Part shown: piece by piece, positions 22,530-32,023 of the stretch
Numbering within the stretch: the stretch's first letter is position 1
Layout: each line of letters opens with the position of its first letter
Assembly (NCBI GenBank): GCA_944989445.1
Contig: CALYLW010001076.1
Location: forward strand, 348,209 to 412,208
Direction: 5' to 3'
Origin: Ampullaceana balthica
Taxonomy: Eukaryota; Mollusca; Gastropoda; Lymnaeidae
Length of the DNA: 64,000 nt
Notes under the pieces: generated by a model
What the model saw: the letters and a program-made list of their open reading frames with translations, nothing else
Told to the model about the DNA's origin: nothing
Database searches by the model: none
Position numbers and translations under genes: made by a program

Positions 22530-23963
22530 TGACCCAAAGATTGGACGCAGTCGCTAATCATACCATTACCTAAGAAAGGCAATACGAAACAATGCCATAA
22601 TTATAGAACAATCAGCCTTATCAGCCACCCTAGCAAAGTAATGCTAAAAATTATCCTCGGTCGGCTAAAGCCAATATCCGAGGAATTACTGGCAGAAGAA
22701 CCAGCAGGTTTCAGACCAGGCAGAAGCACAATCGAGTAGATCTTCAACTGTCGTGTGCTCATAGAAAAACATCTACAGCACAAACGCGAACTCTATCACA
22801 ACTTCATAGACTTCAAGAAAGTCTTTGACCGAGTATGGCAAGAAGGACTTTGGCAAGTGATGAGAAGTTTCAACATTGAAGAAGAGCTGGTAAAGGTGAT
22901 CGAAAAACTCTACAATCAGGCAAGCAGTGCAGTTTTATTTAAATGCTACGTAGGGGACTTCTTCAAAACGACTATCGGAGTCCGCAACGGCTGCATTCTC
23001 TCACCTGTCCTGTTCAATATCTTCTTTGAAAAAATCATGCAAGAAACTCTCAGTGATCACAACACATCCATCTCTATAAGCGGAAGACCCTTATGCAACC
23101 TACGATTTGCTGATGATATAGATCTTTTGGCTGGGAGCAGTAAAGAACTATAGGAGTTCACTGACAAACTTGCAGACAGATCAGGTGCATATGGGATGGA
23201 AATTAGCTTCGAGAAAAGCAAGGTATTGGTTAATTCCTCAGCTGCCAGTATGGCCAACATCTTAATGAACCAACAAAAGCTGGAGGAGGTACATAACTTT
23301 AAATATCTAGGAGCAATTATATCCAGAGATGGTACACGTGAAGCTGAAATTCGAGCAAGAATTGGGCCGGCAATGGCCGCAATGACAAAGTTGACCAAAA
23401 TATGGAACAGCAAAAACATTAGCCTGCCAACAAAGCTCAGGCTTTACAGAGCTCTCGTTAAAATCATTGTCCTTTACGGGTGTGAGACCTGGACACTAAT
23501 GGCAGCCACTGAAAGCAAGCTGCAGGCATTTGAAAACAAATGCATGAGGAAAATTCTCCAGATCTCCTATTTAGAACATAAGACCAAAGAATATGTCTGG
23601 GACAGAATAAACTCTATTGCGGGTCATCAAGAAACCATCAAAACAACAATTAAGAGACGCAAGATGGCATGGTTGGGTCAAGTACTGCGACATGATACCC
23701 TGACAAAAATTATCCTTCAAAGCACTGTAGAAGGGGGCCGGCGAAGAGGTCTACAGCGGAAAAGCTGGCTAGACAACATAAAGGAATGGACAGGGATGAA
23801 GGTGCATGAATTATTGGCTGCCGCTAAAAATAGGTATATGTGGAGACGTTATCTGTTGATGTGTCCATGCGCCCCCCCCCCGACGACCGCAACGGTCACG
23901 GGACTGATGATGATGATGATTTGTGCCTTAATCAGTTATCAGTGGAATAATAAAACCCCGTAA
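22530..23963 (+). pseudogene. RTE-like LINE ORF2, reverse-transcriptase region, two in-frame TAGs
   Basis: One frame stays open from about 22530 to 23963 except for TAG at 22737-22739 and 23151-23153. Both sit where Gln is expected (CAG to TAG). Landmarks in order: AGFRPGRSTIE, FIDFKKVFDRVW (first catalytic Asp), GVRNGCILSPVLFNIFF, the RFADDIDLLAGSSKEL catalytic box, LYGCETWTLMAATESKL and WLGQVLRHDTLTKIILQSTV. The endonuclease half is missing (5' truncation), and the 3' end has a short (ATG)n run at 23905-23920, as is common in RTE elements. It is an inactive but fairly young copy. Confidence 0.88.
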
Positions 23964-24455
23964 AAAAACATGTTTTTGATTATAAATCCTTTATGTACGA
24001 GAAGTAACTAAAAGAATGTTCATTATAATACGCAGCGCAAGACCATCTAAAAATACAAAATTGTAGTTGTGTCTTAAAACATGTTTAATATAATGCGCAC
24101 CGATCAGGAATATGTTTATAAAAGGTGTTGTCAATAAAATACGCACCTTATTGCGCGACAGAAAGGTTGTTCAATATAATACGCACCGCGACACTCTATA
24201 TCTCAAAAAATAACATGATACATAGAGGATAAATAAAATAATCTAAAAATTCAATAATTTAATGACAGTACATGCGAACGATCTGAAATTTTGATACATC
24301 GTTTTTATCATCGGCACAAAACTGCCTGCAAAATTTCAGCTCGCTAGCTTACGAGGATGTGGGTTAAAAATCGATCCAAAGTTTTGGCGACAATCAAGCA
24401 AGCAAGGGTCAGGGTTCAAACAAACTGACACCACGAGTTAATATAAAGGATTTTA
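23955..24455 (+). repeat. Repeat family B, copy B1
   Basis: It starts AAACCCCGTAAAAAAACATG and GATTATAAATCCTTTATG and ends GAGTTAATATAAAGGATTTT. Its interior has several ATAATRCGCACCG phrases. The start and end layout is that of family A, so A and B look like branches of one element type. It directly follows the RTE-like LINE tail. Confidence 0.8.
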
Positions 24456-24640
24456 AAAATCGCAAAAGATCTCTTTTTAAAATAAAAAAGAAACTCTTGG
24501 CTTTACTGACGATAATAATCATTAAATAAATCATGAATTAGAAAGAAATTCTAGTAAATAAATTTCGCAAACTAAATGCCTTAATACTTCAAGTGAATAA
24601 ATTTACCAAAGTGCCATCCAAATTATTTAAACTAATTTAC

Positions 24641-24878
24641 CTATAAACAATTTCAGAGGAATTTCTTGAGTAAATCCCTTCAGTCCATGATCATTGGTTA
24701 CAACGTAATAGTAGTTAATTTCACCCAAGTAAAACCTCGCTGAGCAGTTCTTGAAACTTTCAAATGCACCCCTTCCGCATTTTATTAGGTATGTTTTGGG
24801 TGCAATTAGCAAACAGCTACAGAGTGGATGTTCTGACGGGTCAGGTACTGCACAATATTTCAATTGTAGTATATCTGA
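24641..24878 (-). CDS. Gene 2 exon 3: cysteine-rich domain
   Basis: The minus strand has a good acceptor (TTTTTCTTTCAG) and a donor (TTATAG|GTAAAT). The exon starts in phase 0 and ends in phase 1 after 79 codons. Cysteines occur at KYCAV, PLCSC (two), IKCGRG and KNCSARF, followed by the strand-like segment FYLGEINYYYVVTNDHGL. Five cysteines in an all-beta-looking segment suggest a disulfide-bonded extracellular domain, possibly Ig-like, but no family signature is certain. The phase agrees with exon 2 (phase 0 end). Confidence 0.65.
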
Positions 24879-25394
24879 CTGAAAGAAAAACAGTTAAACA
24901 GTGTTATAGTTTTTTTTAAATAAATGTGTTTTTTAATTAAGTACCGGTAATTTTTTAAAATTAACATTGACTCTAATTCTAATTATTTATTCCTTAGTTA
25001 GAAAGATACATTTCTAGAAATAGATCCAGTGAATACTATTATTTAGGGGGGGGGGTAAGAGATTCATGACATAAAATGCACATAAATTACCCCAGCCAAC
25101 GGCATTTCAAATAAGCTCAAAGTCAAATATTCTGAACAACCCCGTCCTTTTTTTTGTAAAATAAAAGTATCAATTCTCAACCCACCAAGCAAATAATTAG
25201 ATTAGTAATTTATTTATTTATTTATCACTCAGAAATATGGCTGTTAACGATTAATTTTAATTTAATCGTTAACCTTTGAAAAATTAACGATTAATTAATC
25301 GTTAATTTCGAATAAAACCAAAAATCGAAATTTATGGTGTCATAAGTAACATTTATTAAAAGAACTTGTCGAAAATCAAAATAACACTGGAATG

Positions 25395-25520
25395 TCTTCT
25401 TTATGACATCTTTTAACCAAAACGCAAACAGACAAGTGTATTGACATTATTTGGTTCAAGTGATGAGCGGGTCTTATTGACATTATAACCAGCCGAGCTG
25501 AACGTTCGTTCACATAGCTT
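25395..25520 (-). pseudogene. hAT transposase C-terminal fragment
   Basis: Minus-strand translation gives LCERTFSSAGYNVNKTRSSL and then EPNNVNTLVCLRFG before a stop. This is the hAT dimerisation segment (ERxFSxAG, R..L.P..V..L..LR). Nothing of the catalytic core remains in this copy. Confidence 0.85.
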
Positions 25521-25606
25521 TAGATTATCTCAGCTGAAGTTTCTGACACTGTAGTGGATGTTTGGTTTGCAGGTGATATGTAAGCGAAGTGTTAGAACCA
25601 TGTTAG

Positions 25607-25795
25607 CAATGTTCCCTTTAAGCAGCGTGGCTTCGCAGATATTTGACCAACGCCACGCAGGAGTTTAGAAACACCGCGTGGCAAATTTTGTAAAATATTG
25701 CACAAAAATGGACGTTGTGCAACATTGCAAACGAGTTGTTGTTTTTTTTAACTTTGCACACGGACCAACGAATCTTAGACTTAAAGAGAATATTG
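25607..25795. mobile_element. CAATGTTCCC MITE, 189 bp
   Basis: The termini CAATGTTCCCTTTAAG and CTTAAAGAGAATATTG are inverted repeats. Flanks CATGTTAG and CATGGTAG match at 7 of 8 bases, which suggests a hAT-type MITE. Family copies are at 40333-40475 and 47888-48067. Confidence 0.85.
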
Positions 25796-26077
25796 CATGG
25801 TAGGCAAACGATTTCTCTCAATGGACACAGTAACCTTTATCAACATTTTGAACATTCACTTCAGTCAATACTTTAAAACCAAATTGTTCGTGTATTCGTC
25901 CGGACATCAGTTTATATTTATCGGCCAAAATATTTTACTTTTTGACTTCCAGTACATTTATAAGTAGTGGGTCGATTAATCGTTTAAAAAATTTTCATTG
26001 TTAAAAATTGTTAACGATTAATCGAAAAATTAATAGTTAATTTCCGCAGCCCTACTCAGAAGATATCCTGAACTTAC

Positions 26078-26298
26078 AAGCATCCAGCTGCCGTCTTTGT
26101 TTCCTCTTATATGAAATCTCGACTTCCCCGGGTAATATGGACAATGTAGTTCACATAATATATAAGGGGGCAGATTCTCCAGTGTTTCCGTCTCATCCAG
26201 AATCATCCGAGTAATTACATAGAATAAACTTAAACAAGTTCGGCTGTTGGTAGTGTTCGGCTCAAATCCATCAAACGCGATCTTCACACTTTTTATCT
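26078..26298 (-). CDS. Gene 2 exon 2
   Basis: The minus strand has acceptor ATTACTTCCCTTAG and donor GGATGCTT|GTAAGT. The exon takes the G from exon 1 and gives 74 codons: E-I-K-S-V-K-I-A-F-D-G-F-E-P, then SRTCLSLFYVITRM, PPYILCELHCPYYPGKSRF and HIRGNKDGSWML. There are three cysteines in a C-x26-C-x3-C spacing. It ends in phase 0, matching exon 3. With the signal peptide before it and the Cys-rich exon after it, the gene product should be secreted. Confidence 0.68.
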
Positions 26299-26790
26299 CT
26301 AAGGGAAGTAATCAGGACAGTGGAATGGTTAGCTACACTAGAAGTGTTTTATCTTTAAAAAATCAATAAATTAGCAGTGAGCATAACAGTGGCCTACAAG
26401 AAGTTGTGACAAGATCACCTAACGGAAGAGGGGTATAAAACTGATAAAGCCGAATTGAAAACTTGTATAACTGTTTTAATAATGTAATAATGTTTGAAGC
26501 ACAATGCTAACTATATTGTGAGTTTGTTCTAAACAATTAAACATCTGTGCATTATACAGTAGATCAATAAATTATGTTCATATCGTAGAATGAGCGACAC
26601 ATTCTCATTCACTCATTCAACTCTTATATCCCGTAATACTTATGAGTAAGAATGTCTTATTCAAGTATTGTTTAATTTTTAATTAAACGTACGTGTCCTT
26701 ATATAGTCATAGTGAATTAGAATTTACTATCAGTGACTTGTTGACAAATGGTCAAAATTCTGGCCTAAATTCTGAAAGTATTTCACTTAC

Positions 26791-26845
26791 CTTGTGGATT
26801 GTGGATTATAGCAATTATGAAAATAAGTATCCCAAGTAATGTCAT
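26791..26845 (-). CDS. Gene 2 exon 1: signal-peptide exon
   Basis: The exon begins MTLLGILIFIIAIIHNPQ and ends at a strong donor (CAAG|GTAAGT) in phase 1. The hydrophobic core runs from the third residue, as in short secretion signals. Joined to the downstream exons the coding length is 642 nt with stop (213 residues, ten cysteines), if the weak terminal exon is right. A 1.2-kb AT-rich stretch upstream would hold the promoter. Confidence 0.65.
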
Positions 26846-28028
26846 TTTGAATTTTCTTAATGTTGTTTTTAGACTTAAAAATGGTATAACAGTAAATATA
26901 TTCATATTTATATTATTCCTTAAATTTGGTCAATATTGAACTTAAAATAAATGTTTTTTATGTAAAAGAAAACGTAAAAGTGCGCCGGGAAGAAATGAAA
27001 ATGAATATGAGAGGTCTATCTGTGCATGCAGTTATCCAAATCTATCCTGGGAGGTACTGATGTACCCGGACCCGAGTTTTGTTTTGTATGTAGTTTTATT
27101 GTCTATTTGTGTCTGTAGTTTTTAAATCTTCTGTGGGAAACTTTTCAATTATCAATGGAAATAGTGTGAATTTGATAGTTGATAGTATTAATTTAATAGT
27201 ATACATAAATATAAATTAACTGTTAAATGAACTTATTGGCAGTATAATTATTATGTGTGGAATATTTAGGCTACAACATTAGTTGTTGATTTTTTAAATT
27301 CATTTAACGAGTATATTTGTTACTCTGCGTAACTGACGAAGGTAACTTGCTAACATTATAATTTATAATTATATATTTGTTAGCGCAATTTAGATCTTTA
27401 ACTTTAGTAAGAATGCGATGTTAATTTTATTTCTAAAAATATTAACTTTTTGAAGATGTTTACAATATTTACGCTGAATTGTGTTATTAAAAATACATTT
27501 AGTTTTAATTATCGTTGAAATATAACAAAATTATGTATGCAAAATATTTAATGATGACTTTTTTAATAGAAGTATTTCTAAAGCTTCAATAGTTTTTGGT
27601 ATCACAGTAATACGGTTATGACGTTTTTTAAGAATTTGTAAAAATACGAATCAGGAATTTTTCATAAATCAAATAATTTAATCTAATTTTCTAAAAATAT
27701 TTAACTGTCTCATACAGACGCTTTAGTTCTGAAATCGCTAATAATTATTTTCATAGAAAAGGGTTTTTTATGTAGTAATGAATAATATGGATGGAACGTG
27801 GTGGGGGGGACATGTATTATTTTAATATTAAAATTTCTCTTCTCAGTTCTTTTGCGGCTTTCAAATAGTTTTTGCAAGAAAAAGAAAAGCTTAGTCGATA
27901 AACAAGAACGTTATTCACATATTAAGTCTTTGGAAGACGCCAAACTAATTTATATATTTACTTAAGAAATGATCTATAAAGTTGTTAATATACTTTATTT
28001 GAGGCCCCCACCCATACTGAAGTGAAGT
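26846..28028. other. AT-rich region upstream of gene 2
   Basis: Very AT-rich, no repeat termini, open frame or RNA signature recognised. It is the presumed promoter side of gene 2; no single regulatory site can be pinned down. Confidence 0.4.
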
Positions 28029-28105
28029 AATTTTGTCGTTCTAAAGTGGTGATATCGGTAATATGCTTTAGATTACCGATATCACCACTTTAGAACGACA
28101 AAATT
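28029..28105. repeat. Perfect 34-bp inverted repeat, 9-bp loop
   Basis: The left arm (28029-28062) ends GTGGTGATATCGGTAAT and the right arm (28072-28105) begins ATTACCGATATCACCAC. The two are exact reverse complements around ATGCTTTAG. The right arm runs straight into a hAT MITE (28106-28258). Confidence 0.95.
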
Positions 28106-28258
28106 GCTGGTGGTCCGTGGGCCATCCGATGCCGGTCCACAGAAGTTGCCAAGAAATGACATTTCACTACCACGTCAGTACAGGGAAAATAGTTCACCGG
28201 TCCCTGGTGCAATGGAACAAAATTACTGCCGGTCCACAATACTAAAAAGTTTGAGAAG
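28106..28258 (-). mobile_element. hAT MITE, minus orientation, foldback at its end
   Basis: This is the reverse complement of the 20121-20295 family: GGTGGTCCGTGGGCCATC, CACCGGTCCCTGGTGCAATG and ACTAAAAAGTTTGAGAAG. Its expected GTGCTTCTCAAAGTGG end is altered and merges with the perfect inverted repeat at 28029-28105. Confidence 0.75.
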
Positions 28259-28362
28259 AACTGATATAAAGGACGAAAAAAATTCAATCAACTCGATTTC
28301 TCAATGTCACCGAAATTTGATTAGGTAAGAATCGTCAGGCATAAGATGCGAAGTACTTAGAG

Positions 28363-28540
28363 CAGTGCTTTTTTCTGGCAAAACGCACCGGAACGCCGTT
28401 CCGACAATTTTTATCCACATACTTTTTTATTACTGAATTTACTGCCATGAAGGATAGGTATTACTGGTTTTTTTTCAGAATGCTTCCCAGTAGCTTTTTT
28501 CATGCGTTCCAGAACCTTTTTTTAGAGGAAAAAATCACTG
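28363..28540. mobile_element. Small hAT-like MITE
   Basis: Termini CAGTGCTTTTTTCTGG and GAGGAAAAAATCACTG are inverted repeats, and GGAACGCCGTTCC and GCGTTCCAGAACC continue the symmetry inward. CTTAGA occurs at both flanks but out of register by one base. Confidence 0.7.
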
Positions 28541-28544
28541 CTTA

Positions 28545-28896
28545 GATTTGGTAATAAATGGAAAATTATCACGGAATCCCCGTGTCAATAAAATAAGTAA
28601 CATTTCAAACAAAACAGTAGGGCTTGTAAAAAGAATTTTGTAAAAATACAACAAAAAGAATATAAAATTAAAATGCTAACTTTACTTTGGCCATAATGAA
28701 TATTAAGTTTGATACTCGACCCTCAAAGAAAACATAGATAAACTATAATTAATTCAAAAGTGATTTATTATTTGAGAATATTGAGTAACACAATTATTTA
28801 TATCCTTACACTAGAAACACTATATAGAAGAAGAACATAGAGTAGAGTAGTAATAATACTTAAGCAATCAATTCTAGCTTGGAAATACAATACAAA
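28545..28896 (+). mobile_element. LINE relic, left part (split by the 2.9-kb insertion)
   Basis: It matches the 58905-59585 LINE from AAATTATCACGGAATCCCCG through AAAATGCTAACTTTACTTTG to GGAAATACAATACAAAGATA. The match resumes at 31837 (ACTAATACAACACTGAGATA) after the insertion 28907-31826, with GATAATCTAA duplicated at the joint. Confidence 0.8.
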
Positions 28897-28910
28897 GATA
28901 ATCTAAGGCT

Positions 28911-29032
28911 AGCGTTATTCACACAGCTGTGGGAATAGTGTCCAGCATTATTCACACAGCTGTGGGAATATTGTCCAGCAATATTCACACAGCTGTGGCA
29001 ATATTGTCCAGCTTTATTCACACAGCCACAGC
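28911..29032. repeat. 33-bp sub-terminal repeat, ~4 copies
   Basis: The repeated phrase is TATTCACACAGCTGTGGGAA then TATTGTCCAGCA. Each unit holds the 10-bp palindrome CACAGCTGTG. One inverted unit and part of another sit at the far end of the same element (31770-31820), suggesting transposase-binding repeats. Confidence 0.85.
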
Positions 29033-29344
29033 AAAAAAAAATGTTACAGTTATAGTTATAGTGACTTAAAATTAAAAGCATACTAATCTATAGTCTATAA
29101 GTCGATAGGCTAATAGTATTAATAGCTAATGCCTATTGTATTCAATTCGTAAATAATAGGCTATACATGAAAATCATTATTCATTACGATTATCAAAATA
29201 TTTCATAGAAGAATGGGCATGGGGCCATTAAAAGTTAAAGTATTATTAATAGTTGTAATAATAAATTGTTTTTGTCTTTGTGTTAACCTTTTGAGTTTGA
29301 GAAAAATATTCGATTACTAAAATTTCTGGTTTGTAGTTATTACG

Positions 29345-29816
29345 TCTAATCTTAGTACCCGTCATTTTGCTATTTGTTGAAGTCAGGCATAAAATGACTG
29401 GACGTTTTCTAGCCATCCCCCTTCATCATATGATAATGACATTGATATGGAAATTAAATATATTTATTTTTTTTTCTATTTGAAACTGAGCATTTTTCAA
29501 GTAACTTTTTTGTTATGTAAGTATCATTAAGTATGTATGTTTAAGTCTGCACTCTAATATCGTAACACTCGTGAATCCATGTAAAACGTCAATAAATAAA
29601 TTGTAAGCAATCCAATATTTAAGAGGAGCTTTTATTTGAAGTTGTGCTTTTTGATGTGACGCCTCATTTCTTCAACACTTAACCCCACTCCCCTTTTTTT
29701 TAGGTGCGTGACGTCATTTAATCAATGGCCCCTAATCTTAGTACCGGTCATTTTGCTATCTTTTGAAGCCAGTTATAAAGTGACATTTTCTACCCCCCCC
29801 CCAACTGTTTGATAAT
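29345..29816. repeat. ~90-bp direct repeat around a GACGTCA-type MITE half
   Basis: CTAATCTTAGTACC.GTCATTT and the following ~70 bp occur at 29347-29436 and 29731-29816. The block between ends GGTGCGTGACGTCATTTAATC then AATGGCCCC, the right end of a GGGGCC-family MITE like that at 61390-61581. Its left end is unclear. Confidence 0.55.
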
Positions 29817-30031
29817 GGGGCCGTCCATAAAGTACGTCACGCTATTTTTGACCATTTTTAACTCCCCCCTGTCACAAATTGTCACACATCTCGCACAAAG
29901 TACGTCACACTTTCGACCAAAAATTTTGTTTTTTATTAACAAAATAATCAAAATTTAATATAAAATAGCGTGACGTCACAAATGGCTGGACCCCCCCTCC
30001 ACTCTGTCACACTTTCTTACACCCCCTCCCC

Positions 30032-30616
30032 CAGGGGCGGATTAAGACTGCACGGGGCCCCTGGCTGCAATTCAAACTGGGGCCCTATCCAGTCAGTGTA
30101 CCTTTAGATCAAATGATTGCTAGCTGCTAATATAAGACTGTAACTTGTAAATATTCATCCAAAATGATTATTCATAAAAAAAACTAATTCGAAGAAATAA
30201 TTTTTTGCCAGTATCCTATAATTGAGTGTAAAAGACAATTTATAAAATTAAAAAACATATGAAAAAAAAATTCACACCCGAACGGGGATCGAACCCGCCA
30301 CCGCTTGCACCACAAGCCTTAGTACTTCACATTGGTCCACGAGAGCTCGTTTAGGGTCGTCAATTTAAAATATATATATAATATTCTTTAATAATTTCTG
30401 TTATTGAGCCTATCAAATCAAGTTTTTTGACTGCTAAGACTATCGTGTGGGAAAAGAGATCATTTTAATAGATAAGATTTTATTAATTTATCATATTTTC
30501 AGCAATTCATGTATACATTTGTCCACATTTATTATAAAATATGCTAAGTTTGGGGGCCCTAAATCATCGGGGGCCCCTGGCTTTAGCCCGTTCAGGCCCC
30601 CCTTAATCCGCCATAG
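30032..30616. mobile_element. Non-autonomous hAT nested in the GGGGCC element
   Basis: Exact 8-bp duplications CCCTCCCC flank it (30024-30031 and 30617-30624). It starts CAGGGGCGGATTAAG, ends CTTAATCCGCCATAG, and has GGGGCCCCTGGC blocks just inside both ends. A tRNA-like SINE head lies within it. Confidence 0.9.
30270..30365 (-). mobile_element. tRNA-derived SINE head
   Basis: The minus strand reads GCGGTGGCGGGTTCGATCCC then CGTTCGGGTGTGAA, with a perfect Pol III B box (GGTTCGATCCC). Upstream, CTCTCGTGGACCAATGTGAA takes the A-box position. It lies within the hAT at 30032-30616. Confidence 0.65.
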
Positions 30617-31102
30617 CCCTCCCCCCTCTGGAGCGTGACGTACTTTATGGACGGCCCCAATGTAATATTTATATGGGAATATCTCATTTATTACTGCTAG
30701 TTATTTATGTAACATTGCTTATTGACAGCTATAGATGTGTTGGTGTAGGGTATACAAATATTTTGTCATTTTAACCATCCTTCAACTTCAAGTGATTGGA
30801 ATATTTTATTTGCAATCAATTTGAACAAGAATCTGTGTGGACCTGCATACCAAAATACCATGGATTTAACTGTTCTAAAACTATTTTTAATAGTTCCATT
30901 GCATTTAACTTCATATTTTCATTCTATATTCTATGAACTTTATTAACTTGCATTCATCATGAAAGAATTCATATAGTTGGACAAAACTGTATACTAACTC
31001 ATAGTAGGCTTATATTATTCCTAAAACTAGTAGTTGGTATAAAAAACATTTTTTTTTCAAAATTGTAATTGTTATAGTATATAGAAGTTATTTATTATAA
31101 AG

Positions 31103-31296
<194 letters not shown>

Positions 31297-31619
31297 TATA
31301 GCATGAATGCTTCACCTTAGGATTAAGAATGTGTGTACTAAATCTGAAAAGTACCAATGTCATTACGTCATTAAGCTATGTGAGACTATGTCTGAAAAAC
31401 TATATCATCTAAATGAAAATAAATGCAATTACATTCAACACAAACCCACATACACATATAACAAACTCATACTCATTGTTTTCATGGGTTAAAGGCGATA
31501 GATAATAAAACACAATGTTTGTGGGAATTTCATAAAAATAAGTAATACAAACTGCAAGCACCTTCCTTGTGGTTTTAAATTTTAAAAAAAATTTTGATAA
31601 AAAATTTTTAAAAAAAATA

Positions 31620-31715
31620 TATATATCACTGGCCGCTCAAGGATTCGATCCACCATTAAAAACAAATAGCCAATCCTGCTCCTAACCACTCCTCTAGCGA
31701 CGCTCATGTTTACCT
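31620..31715 (-). mobile_element. tRNA-derived SINE head
   Basis: The minus strand reads GCTAGAGGAGTGGTTAGGAG (A-box-like) and later GGTGGATCGAATCCTTGAGC (B box GGATCGAATCC), an acceptable tRNA-like fold. It is followed by an A-rich stretch on that strand. It lies inside the 28907-31826 element. Confidence 0.6.
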
Positions 31716-31836
31716 TGCATTTTTTAATAATATAACTATTCCTCATTCAAATGGACACCAATGCGCATGCGCGACTGTGTGAATATTGCTGAACAATATT
31801 CCCACAGCTGTGTGAATAATCACTCCGATAATCTAA

Positions 31837-32020
31837 CTAATACAACACTGAGATAGACAAAGGGTTTTCAAATTAATACACATTCCTTCTTTCATATACA
31901 AGAAAAAACACATAATTCCTTCTTCCTTTACGTCTAACATTCGGGCGTGAAATGGGTTTCCCCATGAACAAACAGGAAAAAAAAACACTTTTATTTTTAA
32001 AACTCTACTAAATATGCATA
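31837..32020 (+). mobile_element. LINE relic, right part
   Basis: This continues the LINE interrupted at 28906: CTGAGATAGACAAAGG, ACATAATTCCTTCTTCC, ACATTCGGGCGTGAAATGGG and AAAACTCTACTAAATATGCA align with 59345-59510. The repeat-A array starts directly after it. Confidence 0.75.
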
Positions 32021-32023
32021 CTA

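Larger units (their letters stand above)
25236..26054 (-). mobile_element. hAT element in intron 2 of gene 2
   Basis: Flanking duplications CTCAGAAA (25228-25235) and CTCAGAAG (26055-26062) agree at 7 of 8 bases. The termini are TATGGCTGTTAACGATTAA and GTTAATTTCCGCAGCCCTA. Sub-terminal regions are packed with ATTAATCGTTAA motifs. A transposase C-terminus remains on the minus strand and a second MITE is nested at 25607-25795. The right end lies only 15 bp inside the intron from the exon 2 donor. Confidence 0.88.
29817..30658. mobile_element. GGGGCCGTCC-terminus element, AAT TSD
   Basis: It opens GGGGCCGTCCATAAAGTACG and closes CGTACTTTATGGACGGCCCC, perfect inverted repeats, between AAT trinucleotides (29814-29816, 30659-30661). 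C-rich runs with TCACAAATTGTCACAC follow each end. A hAT (30032-30616) is inserted in it; without that it is only about 250 bp. Confidence 0.9.
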
